Assembly (NCBI GenBank): GCA_039819785.1
Contig: JBCBRH010000013.1
Location: forward strand, 1-64,000
Reading direction: 5' to 3'
DNA from: JBCBRD01 sp039819785
GTDB lineage: Bacteria > Pseudomonadota > Alphaproteobacteria > Rhizobiales > Hyphomicrobiaceae
Length of the DNA: 64,000 bases
Shown here: one piece after another, positions 36,288 to 45,771 of the stretch
Layout: each line of letters opens with the position of its first letter
How positions within the stretch are numbered: the stretch's first letter is position 1
Notes under the pieces: generated by a model
Told to the model about the DNA's origin: nothing
Databases searched by the model: none
The model's input: the letters and a program-made list of their open reading frames with translations, nothing else
Position numbers and translations under genes: made by a program

Positions 36288-36402
36288 AGCATGTTGAGGA
36301 AAAGTGTAGGCGGTTTTCCGCCCGGAACATGCTCCAAATCAAGAGCTTGGAGCCTGCTTTGCGGGTCGACGAAAAGCAAACAGGCTTTAGAGCATGTTCT
36401 GG
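36283..36402. repeat. Composite palindromic intergenic element, copy 2
   Basis: A 48-bp palindrome (36287-36334) with arms GAGCATGTT/AACATGCTC is followed by the second hairpin (AGCCTGCTTTGC at 36351-36362 with GCAAACAGGCT at 36375-36385) and a partial third start (AGAGCATGTT from 36389). The layout matches units two and three of the element at 2418-2586, 34 kb away, with only scattered substitutions. It abuts modC and contains its stop codon. Confidence 0.88.
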
Positions 36403-36539
36403 CCGACACCCATAACCACCTCCGACTGTTCACACGCACAAAACTGTTTCGGGTGCTGACGCAACCCACGACTCAGTCTAGACCGGTTCGAAACGTCGCT
36501 GCTGCACTCTAGGCTGCAGCGGTCATAAACCGTCATGGA

Positions 36540-37097
36540 TTGCTTCAGTTGATCGAAAGCCTCGAAATACCGGACGTGAAGTTAGTCAAGCAGCCTGTCC
36601 ACGGCGATGATCGCGGCTTTTTCACGGAGTGCTACAGCCAGCGGACGTTTGCCACTCAGGGGATCGAAGCCAAGTTCGTGCAGGACAACCATTCCTTGTC
36701 GCGCGAAAAAGGCGTTGTGCGCGGGCTGCACTTTCAGTCCCCGCCGCACGCCCAGGGCAAGCTTGTCCGCGCTATCCGCGGTGCCATCTTTGATGTGGCG
36801 GTCGATATTCGCAAAGGTTCAGACACGTTCGGCCAGCACGTAAGCCGGACCTTGACGTCTGAAAACCATGAACAACTGTGGGTGCCGCCCGGGTTTGCAC
36901 ATGGTTTTTGCACGCTCGAGCCTGATACCGAGGTCATTTATAAAGTAACAGATTACTATGCGCCGGAGTGCGATCTCGGCATCCAATGGAACGATCCAAA
37001 ACTCGCGATCGCCTGGCCGATAACGAACGATGCTGCAATCCTGTCGGCAAAGGACCAAAAGCAACCGGGGCTTGCCGACATCGACAGTCCTTTTTGA
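36540..37097 (+). CDS. rfbC: dTDP-4-dehydrorhamnose 3,5-epimerase
   Basis: The 185-residue RfbC/RmlC epimerises dTDP-4-keto-6-deoxyglucose. Features: HGDDRGFFTECYSQ, the catalytic His region in QDNHSLS and VVRGLHFQ, and WVPPGFAHGF. No in-frame ATG is available before these; TTG at 36540 (or TTG at 36552) is the probable start. rfbB follows 18 bases downstream. No rfbD is visible in the window. Confidence 0.92.
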   Translation: MLQLIESLEIPDVKLVKQPVHGDDRGFFTECYSQRTFATQGIEAKFVQDNHSLSREKGVVRGLHFQSPPHAQGKLVRAIRGAIFDVAVDIRKGSDTFGQHVSRTLTSENHEQLWVPPGFAHGFCTLEPDTEVIYKVTDYYAPECDLGIQWNDPKLAIAWPITNDAAILSAKDQKQPGLADIDSPF

Positions 37098-37115
37098 ATG
37101 AGAGGCCGATAAAAC

Positions 37116-38198
37116 ATGCGCGTGATCGTAACAGGTGGGGCAGGGTTTATCGGCTCAGCGGTATGCCGGCGTCTGGTCGGAATTCCTGACGTCCATGTCA
37201 TCAATCTGGACAAGCTCACCTATGCGGCCAACCTGCATTCCGTCGAGCCGGTTGCAGCCAAGCGAAACTATCAGTTCCTCAAAGCTGACATCTGCGACGC
37301 TGACGCGATGGCCAATGCCTTCCAAACCTATGCGCCTGATGCCGTAATCCACCTTGCAGCCGAAAGCCATGTCGACCGATCAATCACGGGCGCATCCGAG
37401 TTCATCGCAACCAACGTCCTCGGGACGTTTACGCTTCTTGAAGCCGCCAGAGCGTATTGGGACCAGCTGTTATCTTCGAAAAAAGATACTTTCCGTTTTC
37501 TGCATGTCTCTACAGATGAGGTTTACGGTTCGCTGGGCGATGAGGGGCTTTTCGAAGAAACGACGCCGTATGATCCAAGCTCGCCCTACTCAGCCAGCAA
37601 GGCCGGTTCCGACCATTTGGTGACAGCCTGGCAGCGGACGTATGGCTTTCCAGCGTTAATCTCAAACTGTTCAAATAACTATGGCCCTTACCAATTCCCA
37701 GAAAAGCTCATCCCACTGATGATCCTCAACGCTTTGGAAATGAAGCCACTCCCAGTCTATGGCGATGGGCAAAACCGCCGTGACTGGCTGTATGTTGAAG
37801 ATCACGTGGAAGCGCTGTGGACCATTTTAAAGGCCGGCCGGCTGGGCGAAAAATACAACGTCGGCGGTCGCAATGAACGCACCAACCTGGATGTCGTAAA
37901 CCGCGTCTGTGAGATCGTCAGCGCCCACTGCGACGATGGTCGCGACCGCAGAAGCCTCATCGATTTCGTCACCGACCGTCCAGGCCATGACCGGCGCTAT
38001 GCCATCGATGCGACAAAGCTGGAAACTGAATTAGGCTGGTCAGCCCGCGAAGACTTTGAAAGTGGTTTGGACAAAACAGTGAAATGGTATCTGGAAAATC
38101 CGGGTTGGTGGGAACCGCTGCGGGCCCAAGTCTATGAAGGCGGGCGTTTGGGCCTGATCGACAAAGCGACAAAAACAACCGAACGCAAAACCGCGTAA
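37116..38198 (+). CDS. rfbB: dTDP-glucose 4,6-dehydratase
   Basis: The 360-residue RfbB/RmlB is an extended SDR that makes dTDP-4-keto-6-deoxyglucose. The cofactor loop VTGGAGFIGSA is at the N-terminus, followed by HLAAESHVDRSI, the STDEVYGSLG strand, and YSASK as YxxxK; NCSNNYGPYQFPEKLIPL is diagnostic. Length is typical. It belongs to the rfbCBA unit and feeds either rhamnose or another deoxysugar. Confidence 0.95.
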   Translation: MRVIVTGGAGFIGSAVCRRLVGIPDVHVINLDKLTYAANLHSVEPVAAKRNYQFLKADICDADAMANAFQTYAPDAVIHLAAESHVDRSITGASEFIATNVLGTFTLLEAARAYWDQLLSSKKDTFRFLHVSTDEVYGSLGDEGLFEETTPYDPSSPYSASKAGSDHLVTAWQRTYGFPALISNCSNNYGPYQFPEKLIPLMILNALEMKPLPVYGDGQNRRDWLYVEDHVEALWTILKAGRLGEKYNVGGRNERTNLDVVNRVCEIVSAHCDDGRDRRSLIDFVTDRPGHDRRYAIDATKLETELGWSAREDFESGLDKTVKWYLENPGWWEPLRAQVYEGGRLGLIDKATKTTERKTA

Positions 38199-38279
38199 GG
38201 GCGGGGTGTCACGAACAACAGCACATGTGCCGCTTCCACGAGCTGCGGGCTATGACCTTAACCGAAGGGCAAAACATCG

Positions 38280-39182
38280 ATGAAGGGTATCATCCTGGCG
38301 GGTGGGGCAGGCACACGGTTGCATCCGATGACCCTCGTCGTGTCAAAACAGCTGCTGCCGGTCTACGACAAGCCGATGATCTACTACCCGCTTTCCACAC
38401 TCATGCTGGCAGGCATCCAGGATATTCTGATCATTTCCACGCCTGAAGATCTCCCGAACTTTCAACGCCTGCTGGGAGATGGATCGCAATTCGGCTTAAC
38501 TCTGAGCTATGCCGAACAGCCCAAACCCGAAGGCCTTGCACAGGCCTACATCATCGGCGCGGACTTCATCGGCCTCGACAGATCGGCTCTCATCCTTGGC
38601 GACAACATCTTTTATGGCCATGGCCTCACAACCCTCTTGGCGAACGCCCAACGCCGACCCACAGGCGCAACGATTTTCGCCTACCACGTGACGGATCCCC
38701 ACCGGTACGGCATCGTTGATTTGGATGATAATTTCCGCGCACTCTCAATCGAAGAAAAACCAGCAAAGCCCAAGTCCAATTGGGCCGTAACGGGCCTTTA
38801 TTTCTACGACGGCATCGTCACGGAAATTGCCAAAAATCTAAAACCTTCCGCCCGCGGCGAACTGGAAATCACAGATATCAACAAGCATTATCTTGATGCC
38901 GGTGACCTCTACGTGGAGCCCATGGGGCGCGGTTACGCCTGGCTGGATACGGGCACGCCAGATTCGCTGAATGAGGCTGCTGATTTCGTCAAGGCACTCG
39001 AAAAACGGCAAGGCTTCAGCATCTGCTGCCCCGAGGAAATCGCCTATCGGATGGGTTTCATCACGAGGTCGGATTTGCTCAATCTGGCCGACAAGCTGGG
39101 CAAGTCGACCTATGGCAGCTACTTGAAAACAGTCGCGGCAGAAAAACTGAGCGCAAAGTCGATTCCAGTCACGGCGGGCTGA
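38280..39182 (+). CDS. rfbA: Glucose-1-phosphate thymidylyltransferase
   Basis: The 300-residue RfbA/RmlA makes dTDP-glucose from glucose-1-phosphate and dTTP, the first step of the dTDP-deoxysugar path. The nucleotidyltransferase motif GGAGTRLHPMT is at residues 8-18, then SKQLLPVYDKPMIYYPLS, and ALILGDNIFYGHG in the middle. It lies 81 bases after rfbB. Confidence 0.95.
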   Translation: MKGIILAGGAGTRLHPMTLVVSKQLLPVYDKPMIYYPLSTLMLAGIQDILIISTPEDLPNFQRLLGDGSQFGLTLSYAEQPKPEGLAQAYIIGADFIGLDRSALILGDNIFYGHGLTTLLANAQRRPTGATIFAYHVTDPHRYGIVDLDDNFRALSIEEKPAKPKSNWAVTGLYFYDGIVTEIAKNLKPSARGELEITDINKHYLDAGDLYVEPMGRGYAWLDTGTPDSLNEAADFVKALEKRQGFSICCPEEIAYRMGFITRSDLLNLADKLGKSTYGSYLKTVAAEKLSAKSIPVTAG

Positions 39183-39296
39183 CGAGCCGCTGGAAACCGG
39201 GTTATGCGAGAGTATAGGAGCTGGCCGCTCCAAACCAATGTGACTTCATGCGTTCGATAATCATGAAGCGGCCGCAGAACATGAGGCAGAATAGAG

Positions 39297-40310
39297 ATGG
39301 CAGCAGCCACGAAGGTCCAGTTGGCCACAAACGACAGCACAGGTCCATCATCGCTGATCCAATCCGCTCTGCGGACGCTGGACCTGGAGGCTTCTGGCCT
39401 CATGGCGGCAGCTGCAGCATTGCAAGGTGAGTTGCGTGCACCGTTCGAACAGGCAGTGAAGCTCCTCGGAGCGTCCGAAGGCCGCGTCATTGTCTCTGGC
39501 ATCGGAAAGTCCGGACACATTGGCCAGAAGGTCGCCGCCACGTTTGCCTCGACAGGAACACCGGCGTTCTTCGTGCATCCCAGCGAAGCCAGTCACGGTG
39601 ATTTGGGCATGATCGCCCCTGAAGATGTGATCCTGGCCATGTCTTGGTCGGGCGAAACGGTTGAGTTGAAAAACATCATCACCTTTTCGCGTCGCTTTAA
39701 CGTCCCCCTGATCGCCCTGACGTCGAACGTCAATTCCGCGCTGGGTTCACAGGCCGACGTCTGTCTGGCTTTGCCAAAATCCCAGGAGGCCTGCCCGCAC
39801 GGTCTGGCCCCCACGACTTCCACAAGCATGCAGCTTGCCATGGGCGATTGCCTAGCGATTGCACTGCTGGAAAGCAAAGGCTTCACCGCACACGACTTCA
39901 AGGTCTTTCACCCAGGCGGGTCACTTGGAGCATCGCTGAAGTATGTCGCGGACCTGATGCACGGCGCTGACGAAATGCCACTCGCCGATGCCGATGAAGC
40001 CATGTCAGACGCTCTGCTGACCATGACCTCGAAATCGTTCGGGTGCCTGGGCGTCACCGACAAAAATGGCGAACTCATCGGTGTTGTCACAGACGGCGAC
40101 TTGCGGCGTCACATGGGAACCGAACTGGTTTCCGCGCGCACAGCTGATATCATGACCAAAGGTCCGAAATCTGTTCAGCCCGGCACACTCGCCTCTGCAG
40201 CACTTGAAGTGATGAACACAAGCCGCATTACGGCGTTGTTCGTTGTGCAAGATCGCAAGCCGGTTGGGATCGTGCACGTCCACGATCTGTTGCGCGCCGG
40301 CGTGATTTGA
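39297..40310 (+). CDS. kdsD: Arabinose-5-phosphate isomerase (KdsD/KpsF/GutQ family)
   Basis: The 337-residue protein has an N-terminal SIS sugar-isomerase domain (SGIGKSGHIGQKVAATFAST; MSWSGETVELKNI; ALTSNVNSALG) and two C-terminal CBS domains (about residues 215-330). It interconverts ribulose-5-phosphate and arabinose-5-phosphate, the entry to Kdo synthesis. Kdo is needed for LPS and for the lipid linker of KpsE/KpsM-type capsules, which links it to the locus at the window start. It is convergent with the glycosyltransferase that follows. Confidence 0.9.
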   Translation: MAAATKVQLATNDSTGPSSLIQSALRTLDLEASGLMAAAAALQGELRAPFEQAVKLLGASEGRVIVSGIGKSGHIGQKVAATFASTGTPAFFVHPSEASHGDLGMIAPEDVILAMSWSGETVELKNIITFSRRFNVPLIALTSNVNSALGSQADVCLALPKSQEACPHGLAPTTSTSMQLAMGDCLAIALLESKGFTAHDFKVFHPGGSLGASLKYVADLMHGADEMPLADADEAMSDALLTMTSKSFGCLGVTDKNGELIGVVTDGDLRRHMGTELVSARTADIMTKGPKSVQPGTLASAALEVMNTSRITALFVVQDRKPVGIVHVHDLLRAGVI

Positions 40311-40370
40311 TCTCACAACAGCCAACGCCGTAGGATCCACCGCGGCACACGACAGTATGCTTGCCGGTTC

Positions 40371-41651
40371 TCAGTCTGACAGGCACTGGGATCGAGTTTG
40401 CAGAACATCGTGCCATGCAGCGACAGCAGTGGGAAAATCAAACTGTTCCTCAAAAACCCGGCGCGCCCGAATGCCGGCTTCAGTGACCCACTGCGTGTCT
40501 TTCGCCATCTCCAGGATGGCTGCCCCCAGAGCAGCCCCATCGCCCTCGCGGACACACCGGCCGATATCGGCCTCTCGCACAAGCTGACCGATCTCCCCAT
40601 CTGCATTGCCAATGAAAAGGATCGGCCGCCCAGCTGCAGCAATGCCGTACGACTTGCTGGGAACGATCAATCCCTCCAGTGCCGGTCGCAAAGAAACCAA
40701 GTGGACGTCCGCAACTGAAAGGCTCTCAGACATCACTTCACGCGGCTGATAGGGGTGAAATTGCACATGCCGCAGGCCCGCGGTTTCGACCTCGCGTTTC
40801 AGCGCCGACATCGACGCACCTCCGCCGATGAAGACCCATTTGACGGGCGTTTCGGCCAGAACGTCAGCATCATCACCCGCGCGCGCAGCCCCGTCTTCCA
40901 TCTGCGTGCGCTTGATCGCGTCGACCATGGTGGCGATATCATGCGCGCGCCCGAGGTTGCCGGAATAGCCGACAACAAATGCAGACGTGAGGTCCCATTC
41001 GTGGCGCAGCCGATTGTCCGCGCGCGGAACAGGTTGGATTCTGCGACCATCGCTCCAGTTGGGAATAATCCGCATCCGGTCATCGGAAATGCCTTGTTCA
41101 CGGAGAAATGAGGCCATGCGTTTGCCCAGCACAACGTTGATTGAAGCCCGCCTCAACGACCAGTTCCGAAGACGCCGCAACCCGCCGAAAATCACACGCG
41201 ATAAAACCCCTGAGCGTCGATCCGCGAGGCGTTCGGCAACCTCGGGAAACACGTCCTGCAACCAGTTGATCAGGCGCACCTGGCGAACCCAGGCGATGGG
41301 GGCTGCAATGACAGACAGCATCGGTGGGTCCGTCTTCACAACGAGGCAATCTCCCGAACGCAGCTCGGTAAGCATCGACCACGCGGCGGTGACATAGAAT
41401 GAGAGATAATCAAACAGCCGGCCAGCCAGTCGGTTCCGCCCAAACCGCGAGGTCCAGACCCGCACGACGCGCACACCCTTGATTGTCTCCATTGGCTTCA
41501 GTTCGGCAGTCGGATCATCGTACCGCAACCGCGACGTGATGACGGTGCAAGACACCCCATCTTCCGCCAGTTGGAACACCACATCGCTGAGCATCTGGCT
41601 GGTCGCTGAGTGATCGGGATAAAAGAAACGATTGACGAAAACGACCTTCAC
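40371..41651 (-). CDS. Glycosyltransferase (WbuB-like GT4)
   Basis: This 426-residue GT-B protein starts with VVFVNRFFYPDHSATSQ, a signature of WbuB-like glycosyltransferases that use N-acetyl- or deoxy-aminosugars. The middle has WLQDVFPE, and the C-terminal domain has GYSGNLGRAHD, IGGGASMSALK and a loop GLIVPSKSYGIAAAGRPI in place of a classical EX7E. It probably adds one sugar of a repeat unit at the cytoplasmic face of the membrane. It is downstream of the ligase-like and sugar-transferase genes on the same strand. Confidence 0.87.
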   Translation of the reverse strand: MKVVFVNRFFYPDHSATSQMLSDVVFQLAEDGVSCTVITSRLRYDDPTAELKPMETIKGVRVVRVWTSRFGRNRLAGRLFDYLSFYVTAAWSMLTELRSGDCLVVKTDPPMLSVIAAPIAWVRQVRLINWLQDVFPEVAERLADRRSGVLSRVIFGGLRRLRNWSLRRASINVVLGKRMASFLREQGISDDRMRIIPNWSDGRRIQPVPRADNRLRHEWDLTSAFVVGYSGNLGRAHDIATMVDAIKRTQMEDGAARAGDDADVLAETPVKWVFIGGGASMSALKREVETAGLRHVQFHPYQPREVMSESLSVADVHLVSLRPALEGLIVPSKSYGIAAAGRPILFIGNADGEIGQLVREADIGRCVREGDGAALGAAILEMAKDTQWVTEAGIRARRVFEEQFDFPTAVAAWHDVLQTRSQCLSD

Positions 41652-41762
41652 CGCGTCACCTCACCGCCGCGCGCCGTCGTCGAAGGCCATCCATTGGGAC
41701 GTGTGCTAATCGGTGTTATCCCAGCTATGTTGGCTTTCCAGGTGTTGGGTCGCACGGCCATA

Positions 41763-43103
41763 TCAATCTTCAACAGCCGCAGCATCCGACCGGACGCCGA
41801 CTGTAAGATTTGCAATGACCACCAAAACGGGCGTCAGTGCGAACATGGCAATAAACCAGAACTGCCACATCCCGTAACTTGCGCTCGCCATCGTGGCAGC
41901 AGAAGCGAAGGTCGCGTACGCGTATGGCCTGCTCTCTGATTTCAGCTTTGTCATCGCGATGATCAGCGCAATGCCGAGCCATGCGAGCAGGCTTGCGCCC
42001 ACGAAACCAAGTTCAAACCACGTCTGCAAAAAGACATTGTGCGAATGGATCGACATCATTGGGACCGTACCGTCTGCAGACGGTACGCCGCCCGCAGCGG
42101 TATCGTGCGCGAGGCCAATTTCCCGCGCCATGTTTGCACCAACGCCGACGAGCGGAGAGTCAAAAGTCTTCTCCGCTGTGATGTTCCATATGATGACACG
42201 ACCTTGCGCGGATTGTTGCACCCAATCGGCGGTGTGTAGCCCAGCCGCGTGGAGCCCGAGGGCAACGGGGACAACCAGAAACGTCGCAACGAGCCAACCA
42301 GCCATGAGCAACTTTGGCGCCAGCGCGGCGGCAAACCTACCAAGTGCGAATGAAATCAGACCCGCAACGATGGCCAGTTGCGAGGTCTCATGCGGCGAAG
42401 CCATAATCACGACCACGGCAACGGCGACGAGACAAGGTGCCAAGACGCGTGCAAACGTCCGATCCAACGTACCCAGACAGGCGAGTGCAGCCGACCAGAC
42501 AAACAATGAGATCGGTGCCGCGTTTCGGGTAAAGTCTAGCCATGAAACTGTCAGAAGCCGTCCGCTATCATCCCAAGTGTACCAACTTGGTGGGGTCAGC
42601 TCGTTTTCGCCCAGTTCAAGCAGATTATAAACAAAGATCTTGATGGACTGGTCGGTGAGCATCTCAAGGGCACAGTAGGTCAACCCGATCGACAGACCCA
42701 TACAGACGCCTTCGCCGAGGTGCCGGAGCGTCAACTGATCAGCACGGGCGGCCTGATGAACCATAAAAATGCTGGCCACTACATAGACCAAGGCGAGCGG
42801 CGCTTTATCAAGTGGCAGAAGCGGATTTGCCGCCCACAAGGCACTGACGATCGCCCAGCCCGCTAAAAGGAGCGCCGGTGCTCCTGGGTCTGCAAGCGAG
42901 ACACGCGGGCGCTCCCGGACAGGACTGGCAGCCCACAGATAGACGAATGCCAACAGCGGCAACACAATCAGAAATGACAGTGTCCGGGCACTGACGAGGC
43001 ACGCGGCCAGCGGGATGAGAAGCAGTGTCCCAATGATCATGGCCCGCGGCTTGGCCGCTGCGAATTCCATGCCTGCCATGGTCCGGTTCATCCCGTCTGC
43101 CAT
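41763..43103 (-). CDS. O-antigen ligase/polymerase-like membrane protein
   Basis: The 446-residue protein has about ten or more transmembrane segments and the Wzy_C signature region: a periplasmic loop with VGVGANMAREIG and HSHNVFLQTWFELGFVG, in which the His-Asn pair is conserved in WaaL and Wzy. It could be the lipid-A ligase or the polymerase of the polysaccharide assembled by neighbouring genes; sequence alone does not separate them. Several ATG codons occur near the start. It is flanked by the sugar transferase and a glycosyltransferase on the same strand. Confidence 0.83.
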   Translation of the reverse strand: MADGMNRTMAGMEFAAAKPRAMIIGTLLLIPLAACLVSARTLSFLIVLPLLAFVYLWAASPVRERPRVSLADPGAPALLLAGWAIVSALWAANPLLPLDKAPLALVYVVASIFMVHQAARADQLTLRHLGEGVCMGLSIGLTYCALEMLTDQSIKIFVYNLLELGENELTPPSWYTWDDSGRLLTVSWLDFTRNAAPISLFVWSAALACLGTLDRTFARVLAPCLVAVAVVVIMASPHETSQLAIVAGLISFALGRFAAALAPKLLMAGWLVATFLVVPVALGLHAAGLHTADWVQQSAQGRVIIWNITAEKTFDSPLVGVGANMAREIGLAHDTAAGGVPSADGTVPMMSIHSHNVFLQTWFELGFVGASLLAWLGIALIIAMTKLKSESRPYAYATFASAATMASASYGMWQFWFIAMFALTPVLVVIANLTVGVRSDAAAVED

Positions 43104-43270
43104 CCCTTGTGGTCATTAGTGTGCACTGAAAGCAGAACCGGGGCAGGTGTGTCCAGACAAGATCAAAACGTATGCCTGCGCCTTATCGCCCGAAACCGCA
43201 TTCATAGGCGACATCAGACACAACGGGGGCAAAATCGAGCCATGATACGAGCGGTAAGCGATATGTGGCT

Positions 43271-45088
43271 CTAGAGCCGATCTGGCTTGCCGGGGACCAA
43301 CCGATGGGGAGGTCCGAGCCTGCCGGTCTGTAGCGGGTCCAGTTCAATCCGGTCCGGCCTATCCGGCTTTAAACGGGTTTCCATTCGGGATTGGAAGCGC
43401 GTTGCCATACCAGTACGAAGGCGTGACGCACTGAAGGCGGTGCCATCCTCCGCGGTATCCCCGGTGGCATTGCTACTGTTTTGGTCAGCACGCGGCGCAG
43501 AGGGAGGATGTGGGGTAGTGCGTCGGGGTGAGACCCCGAGCGTTGCCGTCTCCAAGATCCCGTCGCGTTTCAACTCAGATCGCGCGCGCGCGATCTTTTC
43601 GGTATCAAACGTCTCTCCGAACAGCACGACAGCCACGGTGCGCCAGGCAATCTGGAAGTCCAACGGCAGACTGGCGTTGCGCACATACCAGATATCGAGG
43701 GCGGCTTTGTCTTCTGCTGAAATCGCCCGCCCGCCAATCACCTGGGCCCAGCCGGTCATGCCTGGGCGCACGAGAAGGCGTGCGGCATGGTCGGGCGACT
43801 GGTCACGCGGCAGCAATGGGCGAGGTCCCACGAACGACATCTGGCCACTCAGAATGCTGAACAGTTGGGGCAATTCATCCAGCCGTGTCCGGCGTAAAAA
43901 TGCACCGAGTTTGGTTGTGCGCTGACCGTCCTCAAGTTGCCGCCCAAAGCGGTCATGCCCCGCTGCCATTGTCCGAAATTTGTAAAGCCGGAACGCTTGG
44001 CCACCCAGACCAGGGCGCTGCTGCCAAAACGTAACCGGCAGACCCATATTCAGGCCAACGAGAATGCCAACGATGACAAACACCGGCGCCAGGAGAACAA
44101 GCATGACGATGGCGCCAACAACGTCGATCCCGCGCTTGATCGACCAATAAGACCGGGTCCGAATGTCCTCAGGAGCAAGCGCATCAATGGAAAAGGCCAG
44201 GTGACTGCCGCCGTGGTTGCCATCCGTAGCAGGTTCGCCGTCGCGGTCTGAAATCAGTCCTTCAGGCCTGGTATCGACAGGGACAAGCCGAGAAATGCTG
44301 ACCTGCTGGTCGGCTGGTTTTGCCAACCGTTCAAACAGAAAATCAAACTCGATCGTCGAGGCGCGATCGATCATGTCAATCTGAGCCAACGCCTCAGGCG
44401 AAAGCTTCTTCGCCGGTACGGTGACCACAACCCGGTCGACATTGACACCATGGATCTCAAGCTTCTTGAGCACATCCTCCAGGTCTTCTGGAACGCCGAG
44501 GATCTCAAAGCGCATGAGATTTCGGCCGACCTGCTTCCGGTCGCGTCCCACGATCCCGACAATCCGGATAGATCGGTCGGCCGCCTCGGAGACGCTTTGC
44601 AGATAGGCTTCGGTGAGATCGCCAAGTCCAACCACAAGCGTGTTGATCCCATCACCGATGACCGAAACCTGGTCATCCGTGTTCAAGAGTCGCGGAGCTT
44701 TCCGCCGTTCCATATGCCGCAAGCGCATCGCCACCCGCGCACCCACCAGAAGCATCAGCATGATCAGCGTTTGCAAAATAGGAACAGACCGAGGAACCCC
44801 TTCCAGACGATTGAGAACGAACGACAACGCAAGGGCACCACCGACCACGACCAGTGTCGTCACGATCAGTGCCATATAGTCATTGAGATTCGAAAACCGC
44901 CAGATGGCATCGCTGGTGCCGGTCACCATCAAAACGGGCAAGGCAACGACCAGCGTGAAGCAGAGATACGGCGCGATGTTAACAAAGCTGCTGGGGTAGT
45001 AGACAAGGTTATCCCGCAGGTAGACAGCGAGCAGCGTCGCCGTTGCCACCAGGCATAGATCGACAATCAGCAAAAGCGGGCGTTTCAT
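43271..45088 (-). CDS. Undecaprenyl-phosphate sugar phosphotransferase (WcaJ/polyprenyl glycosylphosphotransferase)
   Basis: The 605-residue protein starts polysaccharide synthesis by moving a sugar-1-phosphate to undecaprenyl phosphate. It has four N-terminal transmembrane segments (to about residue 120), a CoA-binding-like Rossmann domain (about 140-250), another transmembrane helix, and the bacterial sugar transferase domain (about 315-510; SIKRGIDVVGA, YKFRTM, RRTRLDELPQ, GPRPLLPRD, RPGMTGWAQV). The last ~90 residues are Arg/Pro/Asp-rich and probably disordered, which is not typical of the family. Confidence 0.9.
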   Translation of the reverse strand: MKRPLLLIVDLCLVATATLLAVYLRDNLVYYPSSFVNIAPYLCFTLVVALPVLMVTGTSDAIWRFSNLNDYMALIVTTLVVVGGALALSFVLNRLEGVPRSVPILQTLIMLMLLVGARVAMRLRHMERRKAPRLLNTDDQVSVIGDGINTLVVGLGDLTEAYLQSVSEAADRSIRIVGIVGRDRKQVGRNLMRFEILGVPEDLEDVLKKLEIHGVNVDRVVVTVPAKKLSPEALAQIDMIDRASTIEFDFLFERLAKPADQQVSISRLVPVDTRPEGLISDRDGEPATDGNHGGSHLAFSIDALAPEDIRTRSYWSIKRGIDVVGAIVMLVLLAPVFVIVGILVGLNMGLPVTFWQQRPGLGGQAFRLYKFRTMAAGHDRFGRQLEDGQRTTKLGAFLRRTRLDELPQLFSILSGQMSFVGPRPLLPRDQSPDHAARLLVRPGMTGWAQVIGGRAISAEDKAALDIWYVRNASLPLDFQIAWRTVAVVLFGETFDTEKIARARSELKRDGILETATLGVSPRRTTPHPPSAPRADQNSSNATGDTAEDGTAFSASRLRTGMATRFQSRMETRLKPDRPDRIELDPLQTGRLGPPHRLVPGKPDRL

Positions 45089-45391
45089 TCGGTTGACACC
45101 TAGAATTCATGACCAAATCCCACCACACGTCGAAACCCCCTGAGGCGATCGATTTGATTTGAACCAGACAGGACAGCGCACCTGATACGCTGGTTTGAGT
45201 TGTGATACCAGGGCTTGCACGCGTGTGAGAGACAATGCTGGGTCACGGATCTGCGATTGCAATTGGGTTAGATGAATCGCTTTGACGTGACATGACGTGC
45301 TGTTTTGTACCGTATGCGCAACAGGCCCCACAAAGATGCTAAGGTCGACGGAACCTCCCCTCTCACAAACAAATGATAAGAGGTCAAGAAT
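45089..45391. other. Divergent intergenic region
   Basis: About 300 bases separate the sugar transferase from the small secreted protein. I see no gene, hairpin or promoter match I would defend; both flanking genes start here, so at least two promoters are expected. Confidence 0.5.
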
Positions 45392-45715
45392 ATGACACGC
45401 CAACGGCGCCCGCTGCGCACATCCATAGCAAGTCTCTTTGCGGCAACCATACTGATCTTAGCCGCAACTGGCACGACACCACCCGCAGCTTTGGCTGCAT
45501 CTTGCGCTTTCAACTACACTGCCTTTGAAACCATCATCCCGCATGTGGACTTGGAAACGTGCCCGGACGCCGCCACCGGGACAGACACCTTTTGCCGGGC
45601 GACAACGGCAGCAGATCAGGTTCACGTCTTCTATTTCGATTTGAACGGCGATCAGTGCCTTTTGAAGATCGAGTCCTACGACGAGGACAAATTCGAGATT
45701 GGCATCAAGAAGTGA
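45392..45715 (+). CDS. Small secreted Cys-containing protein
   Basis: This 107-residue protein has a clear signal peptide (Arg-rich start, then SIASLFAATILILAATG, cleavage probably after ALA). The mature part of about 70 residues holds four cysteines (in ASCAF, LETCP, TFCRA and DQCLL), likely two disulfides. AGAGGTCAAG precedes the ATG. I do not recognise the family. It stands alone between divergent and convergent neighbours. Confidence 0.7.
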   Translation: MTRQRRPLRTSIASLFAATILILAATGTTPPAALAASCAFNYTAFETIIPHVDLETCPDAATGTDTFCRATTAADQVHVFYFDLNGDQCLLKIESYDEDKFEIGIKK

Positions 45716-45771
45716 GGTAATCGCCCCTCATCGGACAGTAACTGCCAACTGACGGTTACGGCGGACCTGCA

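Noticed and set aside
44450..45058. 202-codon plus-strand frame
   Set aside because: It lies antisense to the sugar transferase, with its well-defined domains, and shows only Gln/His/Arg-rich composition.
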